The position numbers and the translations under genes were made by a program. DNA of 64,000 nt from JAGXRK01 sp963804005. Its GTDB lineage: Bacteria; Bacteroidota; Ignavibacteria; Ignavibacteriales; Ignavibacteriaceae. The stretch is from contig CAWDOP010000002.1 of the NCBI GenBank assembly GCA_963804005.1, positions 186,001 to 250,000 on the forward strand, in the 5' to 3' direction. Positions within the stretch are counted from its first letter, which is position 1. Every line of letters starts with the position of its first letter. The notes under the pieces are model-generated. The model saw only the letters and a list, made by a program, of their open reading frames with translations, had not been told where the DNA came from and did not search any database. Shown here piece after piece: positions 29,421 to 39,177 of this stretch.

Positions 29421-30395
29421 CTAATCCTCCGAAAAAACATTCTTCATAAAATTAAATTCTTCATCTGTAAAAGGATTATCCATTCCGCTTAGATTAGATT
29501 TAACCTGGGCAAGATTTCTGAAACCCGGAATCACCGCTCCAACTTGTTTATAGTATAGAAGATATTGCAAAGCTGTGCGTGATAATTCCTGATTTGAAGA
29601 ACCAAACTTTGCTTTTAGTTTCTCAATCTTTGGTTCAATTTGTTTAAGATTTTCAAGCTGAAATCTTTCTGCGTTTGCGCGATGATCTCCGGATTCAAAC
29701 TTTGGCGGATTACTTGCATTGTATTTCCCAAGTAATATTCCTTGTGCTAATGGTCCAAAGGCAATGAATGATATTTCAAATTTATCTAATAATTTACGAG
29801 TAGGGGAGTCATCTTTAAGAAAGCGATCGTCTAATGCACTTGCAAAGCTTTGAATAATGTCAGGTTTTACTTTAGGAATGAGTTTTTCAAAATCTTCGTG
29901 ACTGTAAGCGGATTGACCTATCAACCTTATCTTGCCTTCATCTTTTAGTTTGTATAATACTTCAATTGCGTTATCAAGATATTTATCATTTTCGCCAAAG
30001 TAACCGTGATGAAAATAATAAAGATCAATGTAATCTCTGTTAAGATTAATTAATGATTGTTCACATTGATGACGAATATGTTTTGGTTCGTAAGCATTCT
30101 CTGCTGTACCTGGGAACCATCCTATTTTTGTTGCAATTATAAAATTGTTAGTACGTTTTCCAAGAATTCTGGCAAGCATTCTTTCAGCTCTACCGTTTCC
30201 GTAAACATCGGCGTTATCAAAGTGATTTACACCTTGATCAATAGCATAATTTATGGCTTCAGCAATTTCCTTTTCATCAACATTTGCCCAACCGTTTGGA
30301 ATACCGTCTACCCAATTAAGTCCGCCCATTGTCCAGCAGCCGAGGCTGATTTCCGATATTTCTATATTTGTTTTACCAAGTTTTCTGTATTTCAT
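29421..30395 (-). CDS. Aldo/keto reductase
   Basis: About 324 residues. Family marks: GCWTMGG near the start, FDNADVYGNGRAERMLARIL (catalytic Asp and Tyr), the lysine strand FIIATKIGW, the YYFHHG segment (catalytic His) and IRLIGQSAYS. These are NADPH-dependent carbonyl reductases of broad substrate range. The start at 30395 (MKYRKLGKTNIE) has AAGGA upstream and matches the family N terminus better than an ATG 19 codons earlier. Confidence 0.9.
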   Translation of the reverse strand: MKYRKLGKTNIEISEISLGCWTMGGLNWVDGIPNGWANVDEKEIAEAINYAIDQGVNHFDNADVYGNGRAERMLARILGKRTNNFIIATKIGWFPGTAENAYEPKHIRHQCEQSLINLNRDYIDLYYFHHGYFGENDKYLDNAIEVLYKLKDEGKIRLIGQSAYSHEDFEKLIPKVKPDIIQSFASALDDRFLKDDSPTRKLLDKFEISFIAFGPLAQGILLGKYNASNPPKFESGDHRANAERFQLENLKQIEPKIEKLKAKFGSSNQELSRTALQYLLYYKQVGAVIPGFRNLAQVKSNLSGMDNPFTDEEFNFMKNVFSED

Positions 30396-30465
30396 TTTTG
30401 ATCCTTCATTAAATATTTCAATCAATAAGTTATCTGGTTGATTAGTAATCAAAGAATGACATTAT

Positions 30466-31086
30466 TTACCTTTCACTAAGTCTCATAAAAATTATATAAT
30501 GTTCACCATAAGGAAGTGGTTTGGTAAATTCATTCTCGCTAAGTCTGGCCAGCGCCCGGCTAATATCTCTTGAATAAAATTGAATATCAACTTTGCCTAA
30601 AAATCCATATTTATCTTTTGAAGGACTAATAGAGTATTTCAGAACTATTCTAACAAAATCCTCACCATTCAATAAAGCAATATAAGCTGAATCTGCCTCA
30701 GAGGAAGTTTTGAACAGTGCTTCGGCAAGCAATATTTTTTCCGACTCGGAAAAGACAACGCTAACTTTTCTGCGAACTAAAACTTTCATCGGTTTGCCAT
30801 CAGATAATGCAGGAGAAAATTTCCAATCGAGCAGTGAAATTGCCGTAAGAGAATCCCAAACTACGTCACCGCTTCCTTTTAATAATCTTGCTCTTTTAAC
30901 TGTACCGTCTTCTCTAATCAACATTTCACAATAAAATTCAAAGCTTTCATAGAATAATGATTCAGGAATAGGGGGGAGTGCCGATTGTTTTAACAACTGT
31001 GGCTCGGTTGGATTAGTTTCTTCAGGTTTGAAAATTGAGCAACCTGAAATTATTGTTATATAAATCACTAATAAAAATATTTTCAT
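30466..31086 (-). CDS. Lipoprotein with TonB C-terminal-like domain fused to a parvulin-like domain
   Basis: 206 residues. Lipobox ITIISGCSIF. The first half (about 55-115) matches a TonB C-terminal fold: MLIREDGTVKRARLLKGSG, then LDWKFSPALSDGKPMKVLV. The second half (about 118-204) matches a PpiC/parvulin rotamase: SAYIALLNGEDFVRIVLKYS, GFLGKVD, ALARLSENEFTKPLPYGEHY. Parvulins isomerise prolyl bonds during envelope-protein folding; the TonB-C part may dock to peptidoglycan or a receptor. The combination in a lipoprotein is uncommon to my knowledge. Catalytic parvulin residues are not all evident. Confidence 0.72.
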   Translation of the reverse strand: MKIFLLVIYITIISGCSIFKPEETNPTEPQLLKQSALPPIPESLFYESFEFYCEMLIREDGTVKRARLLKGSGDVVWDSLTAISLLDWKFSPALSDGKPMKVLVRRKVSVVFSESEKILLAEALFKTSSEADSAYIALLNGEDFVRIVLKYSISPSKDKYGFLGKVDIQFYSRDISRALARLSENEFTKPLPYGEHYIIFMRLSER

Positions 31087-31292
31087 TCATCACTCCTCAA
31101 AAACAGGGCTTACATAGTCTATTCTAACAAAAAGAATAATTACCAGCTATAATTAGCAATTAATTTTCATCAAAGTCAAAAACTTTCGAGTGTTACTTTT
31201 AGAAATAATAAATCCCGATACAAAGCACCGTGATATTAAAACCGTTTACAGTTTCTCTTACGTTATTTCTAAGAAAACAAATTAATCATAAA

Positions 31293-31958
31293 TTAACGAA
31301 GAAGAATCATCTTCTTAGCTTCAGAATAATTTCCTGCCTGCAATTGATATATATAAGTTCCGCTTGCCAGGTCAACAGCATCAAAATTAACTTCGTAAAT
31401 GCCAGCCGGTCTTTCTTCATTTACCAATGTCATCACTTCTGTGCCGGTAATATCATAAACCTTTAGTACAGTAAATGATGTCTGTGGAATTGCGTAGCGT
31501 ATTTTTGTTGAGGGGTTAAACGGATTAGGGTAATTGGAATACAATTCAAATGAAGCTGGATTTGTCCCAATGAATTCTTCATCAATTCCGCTTACATTAA
31601 GAATAGCTGATGTTGTTCCCCATTTATATGATGGGCTTTTAAAACCTGCGTTGACGGTATAAGTTCCGGATGAAGGTGCTGTTAATATAAATGGATTGCT
31701 CGATGTAGAATTGATAACTGCAACTACATTGCCTCCTCCATCAACAAGTTCACCGGCTACTTTTGAAGTAGTGCCCGAAACTGTTATTCTCACCTGAAAA
31801 TTATCCAGTACTTCTGCAGAAACAATGCCTGCTTCTAAGACATGACAACTCGAACCGGCACATCCAGGAGCAGATCCATTAAATGACGGTTCTGAATTTG
31901 TAAATGAAATAAATATAAGCAATATCGCAACTGCTGAGAGAAATATTGTAACTCGCAT
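31293..31958 (-). CDS. T9SS-sorted surface protein with choice-of-anchor-V/Reeler-like domain
   Basis: 221 residues. Signal peptide, then NGSAPGCAGSSCHVLEAGIV resembling the GAPGxxxCxxCH start of choice-of-anchor-V proteins but with four residues between the cysteines. A beta-sandwich follows (GKYTV-like segments), then a sorting domain (NYPNPFNPSTK to AKKMILLR). The CxxCH heme motif is not formed, so heme binding is doubtful. It is one of five sorted-cargo genes in this minus-strand stretch. Confidence 0.8.
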   Translation of the reverse strand: MRVTIFLSAVAILLIFISFTNSEPSFNGSAPGCAGSSCHVLEAGIVSAEVLDNFQVRITVSGTTSKVAGELVDGGGNVVAVINSTSSNPFILTAPSSGTYTVNAGFKSPSYKWGTTSAILNVSGIDEEFIGTNPASFELYSNYPNPFNPSTKIRYAIPQTSFTVLKVYDITGTEVMTLVNEERPAGIYEVNFDAVDLASGTYIYQLQAGNYSEAKKMILLR

Positions 31959-32140
31959 ATAATCTTCCTTATTTATAAATAATTAACAATTAGCAATAAC
32001 TGTGCCTTAACATACATAATTATTTTACAAATAATAAAGGGGAAAATGAGTTTATTTTTGAAAAAGTTACAGGAAATTATTTCTTGAAAGTTGTAATATA
32101 AACCGTTTAATAGGAGTAAAATTTGTTTAGACTAAGCAGC

Positions 32141-32292
32141 TTACCTTACGCACATAACTATAATCCAGTCATTCTGGCTCGTTCCGGCAGAACGGAGTTC
32201 TGACGAACTTGTCCAGAATCATAAATATATACTCTAAACTCAAAGATTCCGGACTCATTTCATTCGCCGGAATGACCTCTTGCGTAAGGTGA
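32141..32292. repeat. Composite palindromic repeat element (about 150 bp)
   Basis: Terminal inverted repeats TTACCTTACGCA (32141-32152) and TGCGTAAGGTGA (32281-32292) match at 11 of 12 positions. Inside are further inverted pairs: GTCATTC (32169-32175) with GAATGAC (32270-32276), and ATTCTGG (32171-32177) with CCAGAAT (32213-32219). It sits in a 560-bp region with no open frame. The structure resembles a non-autonomous palindromic repeat (REP or MITE type). Mobility cannot be shown from one copy. Confidence 0.6.
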
Positions 32293-32520
32293 GTATGCAG
32301 TTAATTGGTAAATAAAAATCCCTACCGACTTGTCTACTGATAGGAAGGTTTGAATTTATAGGGTCCAATTCTAACGAAAGGATGTAGATTTATACTTTAG
32401 ACATTATCCTCTGGATCATACTTACTAGTTTTATCTCTTTAAGTTCTAAATATCCTATCCGTTTCCTTTTCATTTTAATAGTGAGCAATTATAATAGTAA
32501 TGAGTAAAATTTTCATTGAA

Positions 32521-32712
32521 CTATAAAGTGAGAGATAGATATGCGATTAATGCAATTGAGAAAAAAATAATTCCAACGACAAGACTTACTTTGAATATTT
32601 TCTTCATCTTGGGGTCATTCATAAGTTTTTTATTTCCGAAGAAGAAAATATTCAATAACGTGGTTATAATAATAACATAAAGGATGATATATATTGCGGC
32701 TGGTTTTTCCAT
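32521..32712 (-). CDS. Small membrane protein with two helices
   Basis: 63 residues. Two predicted membrane helices (AIYIILYVIIITTLLNIFFF and VSLVVGIIFFSIALIAYL) joined by a basic loop (GNKKLMNDPKMKKIFK). GGAG lies 7 nt before the start. No family was recognised. It stands alone, close to the palindromic repeat. Confidence 0.6.
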   Translation of the reverse strand: MEKPAAIYIILYVIIITTLLNIFFFGNKKLMNDPKMKKIFKVSLVVGIIFFSIALIAYLSLTL

Positions 32713-33082
32713 CTTTCACTCCGGTAATTATTAATTAAATTACATATAATTTTATCTTCAGTACGAAATTTAAAATATGAACCCAATTGTACAATATCTT
32801 AATGATCAGTGGATCAGATTTATGATATTTGGAAAAATAAATAAATCTACATTTCGTTTTGATCATTATTATCGAGAAGTACTTAAATAGCTTATTATAG
32901 GAAAACATTTTTAGGAAATTACATATAATAATTAGATCATTTATTTTAATTCTCCTCCGGTCTTTTAATGTTTTCGAATAAAGCGTCTACTTGTTTTATT
33001 GATAGTGCTTGAAGTTTATTTCCTTTTCTCAGATTCTATTAAATCAAATAAGTTTTTACTGATCTTTCCACTCAACTATTTG
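32713..33082. other. Intergenic region with a possible gene tail
   Basis: No complete gene. On the minus strand a 29-codon open piece (32946-33035) ends KLQALSIKQVDALFENIK then a stop. It looks like the end of a soluble protein and could be another gene remnant, but it is too short to name. Confidence 0.3.
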
Positions 33083-35233
33083 TTATTTCATTAAAATCAT
33101 TTTCTTTGTTTGAATAATATCTTTTAATTTTAATTGGTAGAAATAAACCCCGCTGCAAAGATTAACTACATTCCAGATTAATTTATGGTCTCCTGCGGCT
33201 TTTTCTTCATCAACCAGTGTTTCTATTTCTTTACCAAGCATATCATAGACTTTTATAGTGACTTTGCCTGCATAAGGTAATTGATAACTAATTACAGTAT
33301 GGGGATTAAATGGATTTGGGTAGTTTTGATATAGAAAGAAATTTTCAGGCATCTCATAGTCTTTCTCGCCAATGTTAACTATAGGATTTTGCGATACAAT
33401 AAGACCCCACTGATTAAGTATTCCATCATCACCGGATTTATGGTCAGTTATTGTTAATATCCACTCACCAGACATCGAAGTGCTTGAAAAACTTGATAGT
33501 GCATTATATGGAATAAAAACTCCTGTGAAAGGAGCAGCAGCGCTATCAAAGTAAATTCCTAAATTATCATTTAAGAAAGTATTATTGAAATCAACACCTC
33601 CTTTACCGTCGACTCGATAAATAAGTGTATCAGTTATTCCGCCGTGAGTCAATGTAAATTCAAGATCGCTTACATGATCGTGTATTACACTTCCAATTCT
33701 TAAAGTTATATCATAAACTGTCTGTTGTACATTTTTCTTAAGTAAGGGTAAAGTAAGCGTATCTGAAGCTGGTGTTCCATCGCCTATAGGTTTATTAATA
33801 TTATTTCGTTGATAATAATAATTTGCAGTTCCAAGTTCTCCCATATAATCAATATTTTGAGCGTAGATATTTTCATCGCTGCTATTTCTCAAATCCCACC
33901 AAGAAATGATTGCCCCAGCAAGTCCATCGGTTGTTAATACCGGATAACTTTGGACATTCGGGGCGCTACATATTTCCACACCGTTAATTGTCCATTTGAA
34001 ATTTCCGTTTCTATCAATCCACTGTGCATAAATATCTGCTTCAGAATTGTTTCTTAAGTCCTGCCAGGTAATTACAATTCCTCCAGCCAGATTATTCAAG
34101 ACGGAAATTTCATTTTGATAACCGGGAGCAAGACAAACATCCACTCCAGTTGTTTCCCATAAAAGATTTCCATCTAAATCTATTTTTTGTGCACCAATAT
34201 TTGTTTCCATTACTTCAACATCATTTTCCCATACAACATATACACCAGCAGAATTTTCAAAATTTAGAATAGGGTTTAGGCAAGTATTAGATGGAGGAGA
34301 TAAAAACTTTCCATCTGCAGTCCACTGTACTTCACCGGCAGAATTTATTCTTTGTCCATAGATTGCACTTTCTGAAGTTCTATGATCTTCCCAAACAATT
34401 ATTGCACCACCATTTCCGTCTGAACAGATTGCAGTTTCAGTTTGATACGACTGCTCAGCACAGATTGGAATTCCATCAGAGTTCCATTGTGTAACTCCAT
34501 TTTCATTTAATCTCTGGGCATAAATATCCAATGTTCCGGCACCATTTCTTGCATCTTCCCAAACAATAATTGCTCCTCCGTTTGAATCACTGATTAATTT
34601 TGGCCAATTTTGACTTTCAACAGCAAGGCAAACAGCAACTCCGTTGGTTGTCCAGAGTAAGTTACCGTCTGCATCCAATTTTTGTGCATAAATATCCGTT
34701 TTTCCAGGAACAGTGGGTAAGCGCATCCAGGTTACAATCATTCCACCATTACCATCCGGAATAATTTCGTGGAATGAATCAGTTGCACTACTAACTTCTA
34801 TTGCTACACCGTCTGCATTCCACAATAAATTTCCGTCAGCATCTACTCGTTGAGCAAAAAGATCGTATCCATAAAAACTACCACCATTTTTTGCCCAGAC
34901 GATTATAGCTCCGCCATTACCATCACTGATTATTTTTGGTCTGAATTGCCCGTAAGATGCGTTATTAACAATTATTCCATCTGCTATCCACAATGGATCT
35001 CCACTAAAATCTATTTGTTGTGCATAAATATCTCCTTCAAAAATTCCTGCATCGTCTCTATAATCCCGCCAAACCATAATTGCACCACCTTGTTCATTAC
35101 TGCAAATCTCGACTTCTGTTTGTTTATTAAGGGCAGTGCAAATTGCTGTGTTGATAGTTGGATCAGTTGACCATTGTGCTAGAGATATAAAGCTGAAAAA
35201 AATCGATAGTGAAAGAATATATAGAATTTTCAT
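33083..35233 (-). CDS. Exported repeat protein with proprotein-convertase P domain and T9SS sorting domain
   Basis: 716 residues. Signal peptide, then about nine repeats of roughly 50 residues built on DIYAQRLDADGNLLW...GV and SDGNGGAIIVWED; these form a beta-propeller-like array (residues about 30-460). Next is a P/Homo-B domain (about 470-615: VSDLEFTLTHGGITDTLIY, SGEWILTITDH, NQWGLIVS), then the sorting domain (NYPNPFNPHT to KKMILMK). P domains fold next to proteases or in adhesins; no protease domain is present. Probably an adhesive or structural surface protein. Its repeats make it prone to recombination. Confidence 0.82.
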   Translation of the reverse strand: MKILYILSLSIFFSFISLAQWSTDPTINTAICTALNKQTEVEICSNEQGGAIMVWRDYRDDAGIFEGDIYAQQIDFSGDPLWIADGIIVNNASYGQFRPKIISDGNGGAIIVWAKNGGSFYGYDLFAQRVDADGNLLWNADGVAIEVSSATDSFHEIIPDGNGGMIVTWMRLPTVPGKTDIYAQKLDADGNLLWTTNGVAVCLAVESQNWPKLISDSNGGAIIVWEDARNGAGTLDIYAQRLNENGVTQWNSDGIPICAEQSYQTETAICSDGNGGAIIVWEDHRTSESAIYGQRINSAGEVQWTADGKFLSPPSNTCLNPILNFENSAGVYVVWENDVEVMETNIGAQKIDLDGNLLWETTGVDVCLAPGYQNEISVLNNLAGGIVITWQDLRNNSEADIYAQWIDRNGNFKWTINGVEICSAPNVQSYPVLTTDGLAGAIISWWDLRNSSDENIYAQNIDYMGELGTANYYYQRNNINKPIGDGTPASDTLTLPLLKKNVQQTVYDITLRIGSVIHDHVSDLEFTLTHGGITDTLIYRVDGKGGVDFNNTFLNDNLGIYFDSAAAPFTGVFIPYNALSSFSSTSMSGEWILTITDHKSGDDGILNQWGLIVSQNPIVNIGEKDYEMPENFFLYQNYPNPFNPHTVISYQLPYAGKVTIKVYDMLGKEIETLVDEEKAAGDHKLIWNVVNLCSGVYFYQLKLKDIIQTKKMILMK

Positions 35234-35300
35234 TGTTTATCCTTTTATGATTAATTATTAGTCTTTTTTATATCACATAGTCTTTCTGTATTGTATGATC

Positions 35301-37916
35301 TCATCGCAATAGGATCATTTTCTTTGTTTGAATGAAATCTCCTATTTTCAATTGATAGAAATAAACTCCACTGCTCAAACGTGATGCATCAAAAACAGTT
35401 TCGTGTTTACCAGTAGCAAGTTCTTCATTAACAAGTGTTTTAACTTCTCTACCTAAAACATCATATATTTTTAAAGTTACTAAACCGGCTTCCGGCAACT
35501 GCCAACTGATTTTAGTACTTGGATTGAAAGGATTGGGATAATTTTGAAAGAGTTCATAAGTGCCTACATAATTTGATTCTTCGGTCTCTATATCAGTGGC
35601 ACTATCGAAAAATAATTTTATTCCCCATGCTTCTAATGTTCCGGTATTTCCGCTCGCAGCATCATAGATACTTATAGTCCATTCTCCTGAAGGATCGAAC
35701 CCGGAAAAGACTGAAAGCGGTTTGTAAGGTTTATATCTGCCTGTAAACGGAGCTGTTCCGTTTGTTATTAATAAATTTGCAGCATCTGATAATTCAGTAT
35801 TATAAAAGTTATCGCCATCTCCACCTGCACGATGTACTAAGGTATCGGATACACCGTTATGTTTAAGAATTATTTCAAGATCGCCCGCAGCAGAATGTAG
35901 AACGGTATCAAGGATAACATCAATTCCAATTAGTGATTGAGTTGAATTGGGGGCATTGGGGAACCCAACCCAGATGGAATGTTCTGTTTCCACTAAATCT
36001 GGAATAGGAAGATGGATAGAGTGTTCCATAAAAACTCGGGAGGTCGTTGTTCCGCTTGCTGCAAAAGGATCAAAGGCGTACATTATACTATCACGTAAAA
36101 CTAATATTGTATTTCCACCAACATCATCACCGTAATTCTGTTTTATTCCAATTGGATCTAATCGAACGAGATTATCAAAATAACTATTATAAGCATAATA
36201 AATATCGGTCCATTCAGCATCTCTCGTGTGACCTAGCCCTACCCGATCATTTGTAGTGCAAGAAAGAATACTTTCAACTATTGGATAATGTGGCCAATTG
36301 GTAGTTTCACAACTATATGCTTCCATTGTATGAGCATCTATATAAAATAAAATTGAATTGTTACCAAGTGTTCCCCCTAACTGATAATTCTTAGTAAAAA
36401 TATTATTTGTGGTCGCTTCATAAAGACAAGATAAAGTCGAAGTGGTAACTCTTGCTAAGTTTTCACTTATACTAGCGCCAGTATTTACACCTTCAGGAAA
36501 ACTTTGACTTGCAAAACCATCCACTAATCCCGAGTAGAAGAAAGCATGATTTCCTGGACCACCCGTTGAAAAAGAGCAATAATATGGGTTGCCCTGAAAC
36601 TGGTCGATTCTCCAGGTAACAAGATGGGTTAGGTTATTGGTTATTCCATTATAAAAATAACCATCTGCAGAATCAGAAATTGCAGAGTTATAAGAACCCA
36701 TATATAAAAAATTGTCTGCATTAAAGTTTATTGGAGACAGCCATCTTATAGGAGCTAGTTGTGTATTACCACTTTCTACCGAATAAAAATAAAAATTATC
36801 ATTATCAGAAGCACAGAATACAGTACCACCCATTATAAGCCAGCTTAATCCATTCAATGGCGGCAAGATTGTTATAAAATTTCCTGTAAAACCACTAAAA
36901 AGAATAAATTTTACTTGTTGGGTATTCGAATTTAATTGGTGTAATTGTGAAAACTGCCCGCCGTTATAAAAGTTACCTGTGGTGGACCATACGCTAGGAT
37001 CAAAATCGAAAGATGATTCAGTCCAATTTCCAGTTCTTGTTTCATATCCTAGTAGATGCAGGTGCCGACTAGAAGATGAAATTACTTCGGTATAATTAAA
37101 AGCAGCAACTGTCTTTTCAACCATTCTATCTTTGCTGCCACGTGATGCATTTCCATAAAGTATAAACCCATCTACGATTTTTTCAGAAAATTGATTGTTA
37201 ATGGCTGAATAACCATGCAGTCGATTATACGTACTATTAGTATATTGAGTTACGAACCCATGTGTCATCCCACAATTATTATGATTATAACTGCCCGCAT
37301 CTACAAGTTGATTGAAAGAATGAGTAACAAGGCTATATACTAAAGCAGTGTTATATGCGGGTGGTGACTGATATAGTAAAGCACCAAGATAATCATCCTC
37401 TGTCCAGTATAATCCGACGCCATAATATCCGGCTGGCAGGTTATAACTCATCGATTTCCATACAGCTTCCTCAGAATCGAAGACGTAGATATGTGTATCT
37501 GTAACAAAATAGCCAAGATTTTTGCCGCTTCCCCAGCTTCTGTATATTTCATTTTGAGTTGGAGTCAAAGGAGTCCCCTGATAATAGATAACATCCCACT
37601 GCGAGCGTATTGCGCTATATCCAACTAATAATTCGTTTGAATATGCAACCACAGTATGACCATTAGCATCAATGTTGTTAAAAGTTTGCTGAACACCTAA
37701 ATCGACTTCAGTCCACTGAGATGAATTAATGTCGAAGAAATAGATGTACTGAGAATTTTGTGGTACGCATCCAAGACAATCATCGCCGGCATCTGAGTAC
37801 CAGGTTCCATTAAAAGGTGTTGTGGGTGTATGGCTTATCCAAGCTCCGTGTTGAGCTAGGGTCGATTGAAACAAAACAAGAATGAATGTAATTGAAAATA
37901 GTGATAACTTTTTCAT
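35301..37916 (-). CDS. Large T9SS-sorted surface protein with P domain
   Basis: About 870 residues. The start at 37916 is chosen for the GGAGAGG ribosome site in front and the signal peptide that follows (KKLSLFSITFILVLFQSTLAQ). The body is a beta-rich, aromatic-rich region without a recognised enzyme motif. Near the end is a P/Homo-B domain (LGIDVILDTVLHSAAGDLEI, SGEWTISIYDAASGNTGT) and a sorting domain (NYPNPFNPSTK to KKMILLR). It shares its C-terminal third with the next gene downstream, so the pair look like paralogues at the anchor end. Confidence 0.8.
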   Translation of the reverse strand: MKKLSLFSITFILVLFQSTLAQHGAWISHTPTTPFNGTWYSDAGDDCLGCVPQNSQYIYFFDINSSQWTEVDLGVQQTFNNIDANGHTVVAYSNELLVGYSAIRSQWDVIYYQGTPLTPTQNEIYRSWGSGKNLGYFVTDTHIYVFDSEEAVWKSMSYNLPAGYYGVGLYWTEDDYLGALLYQSPPAYNTALVYSLVTHSFNQLVDAGSYNHNNCGMTHGFVTQYTNSTYNRLHGYSAINNQFSEKIVDGFILYGNASRGSKDRMVEKTVAAFNYTEVISSSSRHLHLLGYETRTGNWTESSFDFDPSVWSTTGNFYNGGQFSQLHQLNSNTQQVKFILFSGFTGNFITILPPLNGLSWLIMGGTVFCASDNDNFYFYSVESGNTQLAPIRWLSPINFNADNFLYMGSYNSAISDSADGYFYNGITNNLTHLVTWRIDQFQGNPYYCSFSTGGPGNHAFFYSGLVDGFASQSFPEGVNTGASISENLARVTTSTLSCLYEATTNNIFTKNYQLGGTLGNNSILFYIDAHTMEAYSCETTNWPHYPIVESILSCTTNDRVGLGHTRDAEWTDIYYAYNSYFDNLVRLDPIGIKQNYGDDVGGNTILVLRDSIMYAFDPFAASGTTTSRVFMEHSIHLPIPDLVETEHSIWVGFPNAPNSTQSLIGIDVILDTVLHSAAGDLEIILKHNGVSDTLVHRAGGDGDNFYNTELSDAANLLITNGTAPFTGRYKPYKPLSVFSGFDPSGEWTISIYDAASGNTGTLEAWGIKLFFDSATDIETEESNYVGTYELFQNYPNPFNPSTKISWQLPEAGLVTLKIYDVLGREVKTLVNEELATGKHETVFDASRLSSGVYFYQLKIGDFIQTKKMILLR

Positions 37917-38185
37917 AACCCTCTCCTGAATAGATTGAAAATGTTTATCTGTCATAACTGAAAGTAAAAATCAACATAGTATGAGTTTATCGCTGCGCCT
38001 TAGTGGGGAGTATGGAGAAATGAAGAGAAAATAAGAATATTTCAACCGGAAGCCCAAAAAGGTCCAGAGGTCAAAAGTTTAAATTATTTGTTTTTAAATT
38101 GCAAATCATCTTGTCAAATGTCAAGCAAATTAAGCTTAAAATTTGGCAAGAGTTAATATTCGTTAACAGAGTGAAGTGTCTAAAA

Positions 38186-39160
38186 TTATTTTAGTGAATT
38201 AATTGCCTCCTGAAGTGCAAAACGAATTGAAGTATATTTTATTCCAAGTTCTCTTTCAGCTTTGCTTCCATCTGCATTAAAACCTGCTTTCATTACTTTC
38301 ATTTGATCAATAGCCATTCCCCATAAAGGAGGTTTTTTTATAATATTTGCTAAACCAGTCAAAAGGTATGCGTTTAGTAAAGTAACAGAATTCGGTAAAT
38401 TAATCATTGGTAACCGAACACCTGATATTTCACTAATCATTTTGTTGACCTCTCCCCACGTGTATCGAGAGTTTCCAACTAAATATTTTTCGCCGATATT
38501 GTTTTCTTTTTTCAAAGCATTAACAATCGCTTGTGCTACATCTTTTACGTAAACAAAAGTGAAGATTCCATTTTTGAATACAGTGGCCGGTAATTTGCGA
38601 TTGATTAAATCAGATATATACCGTCCACTTGCTTTAGTATCTCCAGGGCCCAAAACACAAACAGGATAAATCACAACGAGGGGTAATCCTTTTTTCTCAT
38701 ATAAATCCCAGGCAATTTGATCACCCTCGTATTTAGTCCTGAAGTACTCACTAAACCTGGCCGGACCCGGAGTGCTTGTTTCATTAAATGGCTCATCATC
38801 TGGTTTTCCAAAAATTCCGGCAGTACTGATGTGTACTACTTTCTTAACACCGGATTCTAAAGCAGACTCTAAAACATTCTGTGTTCCATCAATGTTTATT
38901 TTGCTGTATATCTTTTTATCAGGTTCCCAGAAAGTGTAATGACCGGCTATATTTATTACTGCATCACAATTTTCCATACCCTTTAGCAGGGAATGTTTTT
39001 CACTCAAATCACCTTCAATTAATGTCACATTTTCATTATTTAAAAAAGAAGTGTCACTGGTTTTTCTGATCAGTACTTTTAGATGATGATTAGTTTTGGA
39101 CAGCAACTCTATTGTATGCCTTCCAATGAAACCTGTACCACCGGTAACAAAAATTTTCAT
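38186..39160 (-). CDS. NAD-dependent epimerase/dehydratase (extended SDR)
   Basis: 324 residues. TGGTGFIGRHTIELL is the Rossmann glycine motif, HISTAGIFG holds the catalytic Ser/Thr, and the YFRTK tetrad gives the YxxxK pair. VIYPVCVLGPGD and VYVKDVAQAIVNAL follow as in dihydroflavonol-reductase/HpnA-like enzymes. It should reduce or epimerise a sugar-nucleotide or terpenoid-type substrate; HpnA-like is one option, but no hopanoid genes are adjacent. It lies 17 nt downstream of the sialidase-like gene and may be co-transcribed. Confidence 0.85.
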   Translation of the reverse strand: MKIFVTGGTGFIGRHTIELLSKTNHHLKVLIRKTSDTSFLNNENVTLIEGDLSEKHSLLKGMENCDAVINIAGHYTFWEPDKKIYSKINIDGTQNVLESALESGVKKVVHISTAGIFGKPDDEPFNETSTPGPARFSEYFRTKYEGDQIAWDLYEKKGLPLVVIYPVCVLGPGDTKASGRYISDLINRKLPATVFKNGIFTFVYVKDVAQAIVNALKKENNIGEKYLVGNSRYTWGEVNKMISEISGVRLPMINLPNSVTLLNAYLLTGLANIIKKPPLWGMAIDQMKVMKAGFNADGSKAERELGIKYTSIRFALQEAINSLK

Positions 39161-39177
39161 TTTAGTTTCCTCTTTTT

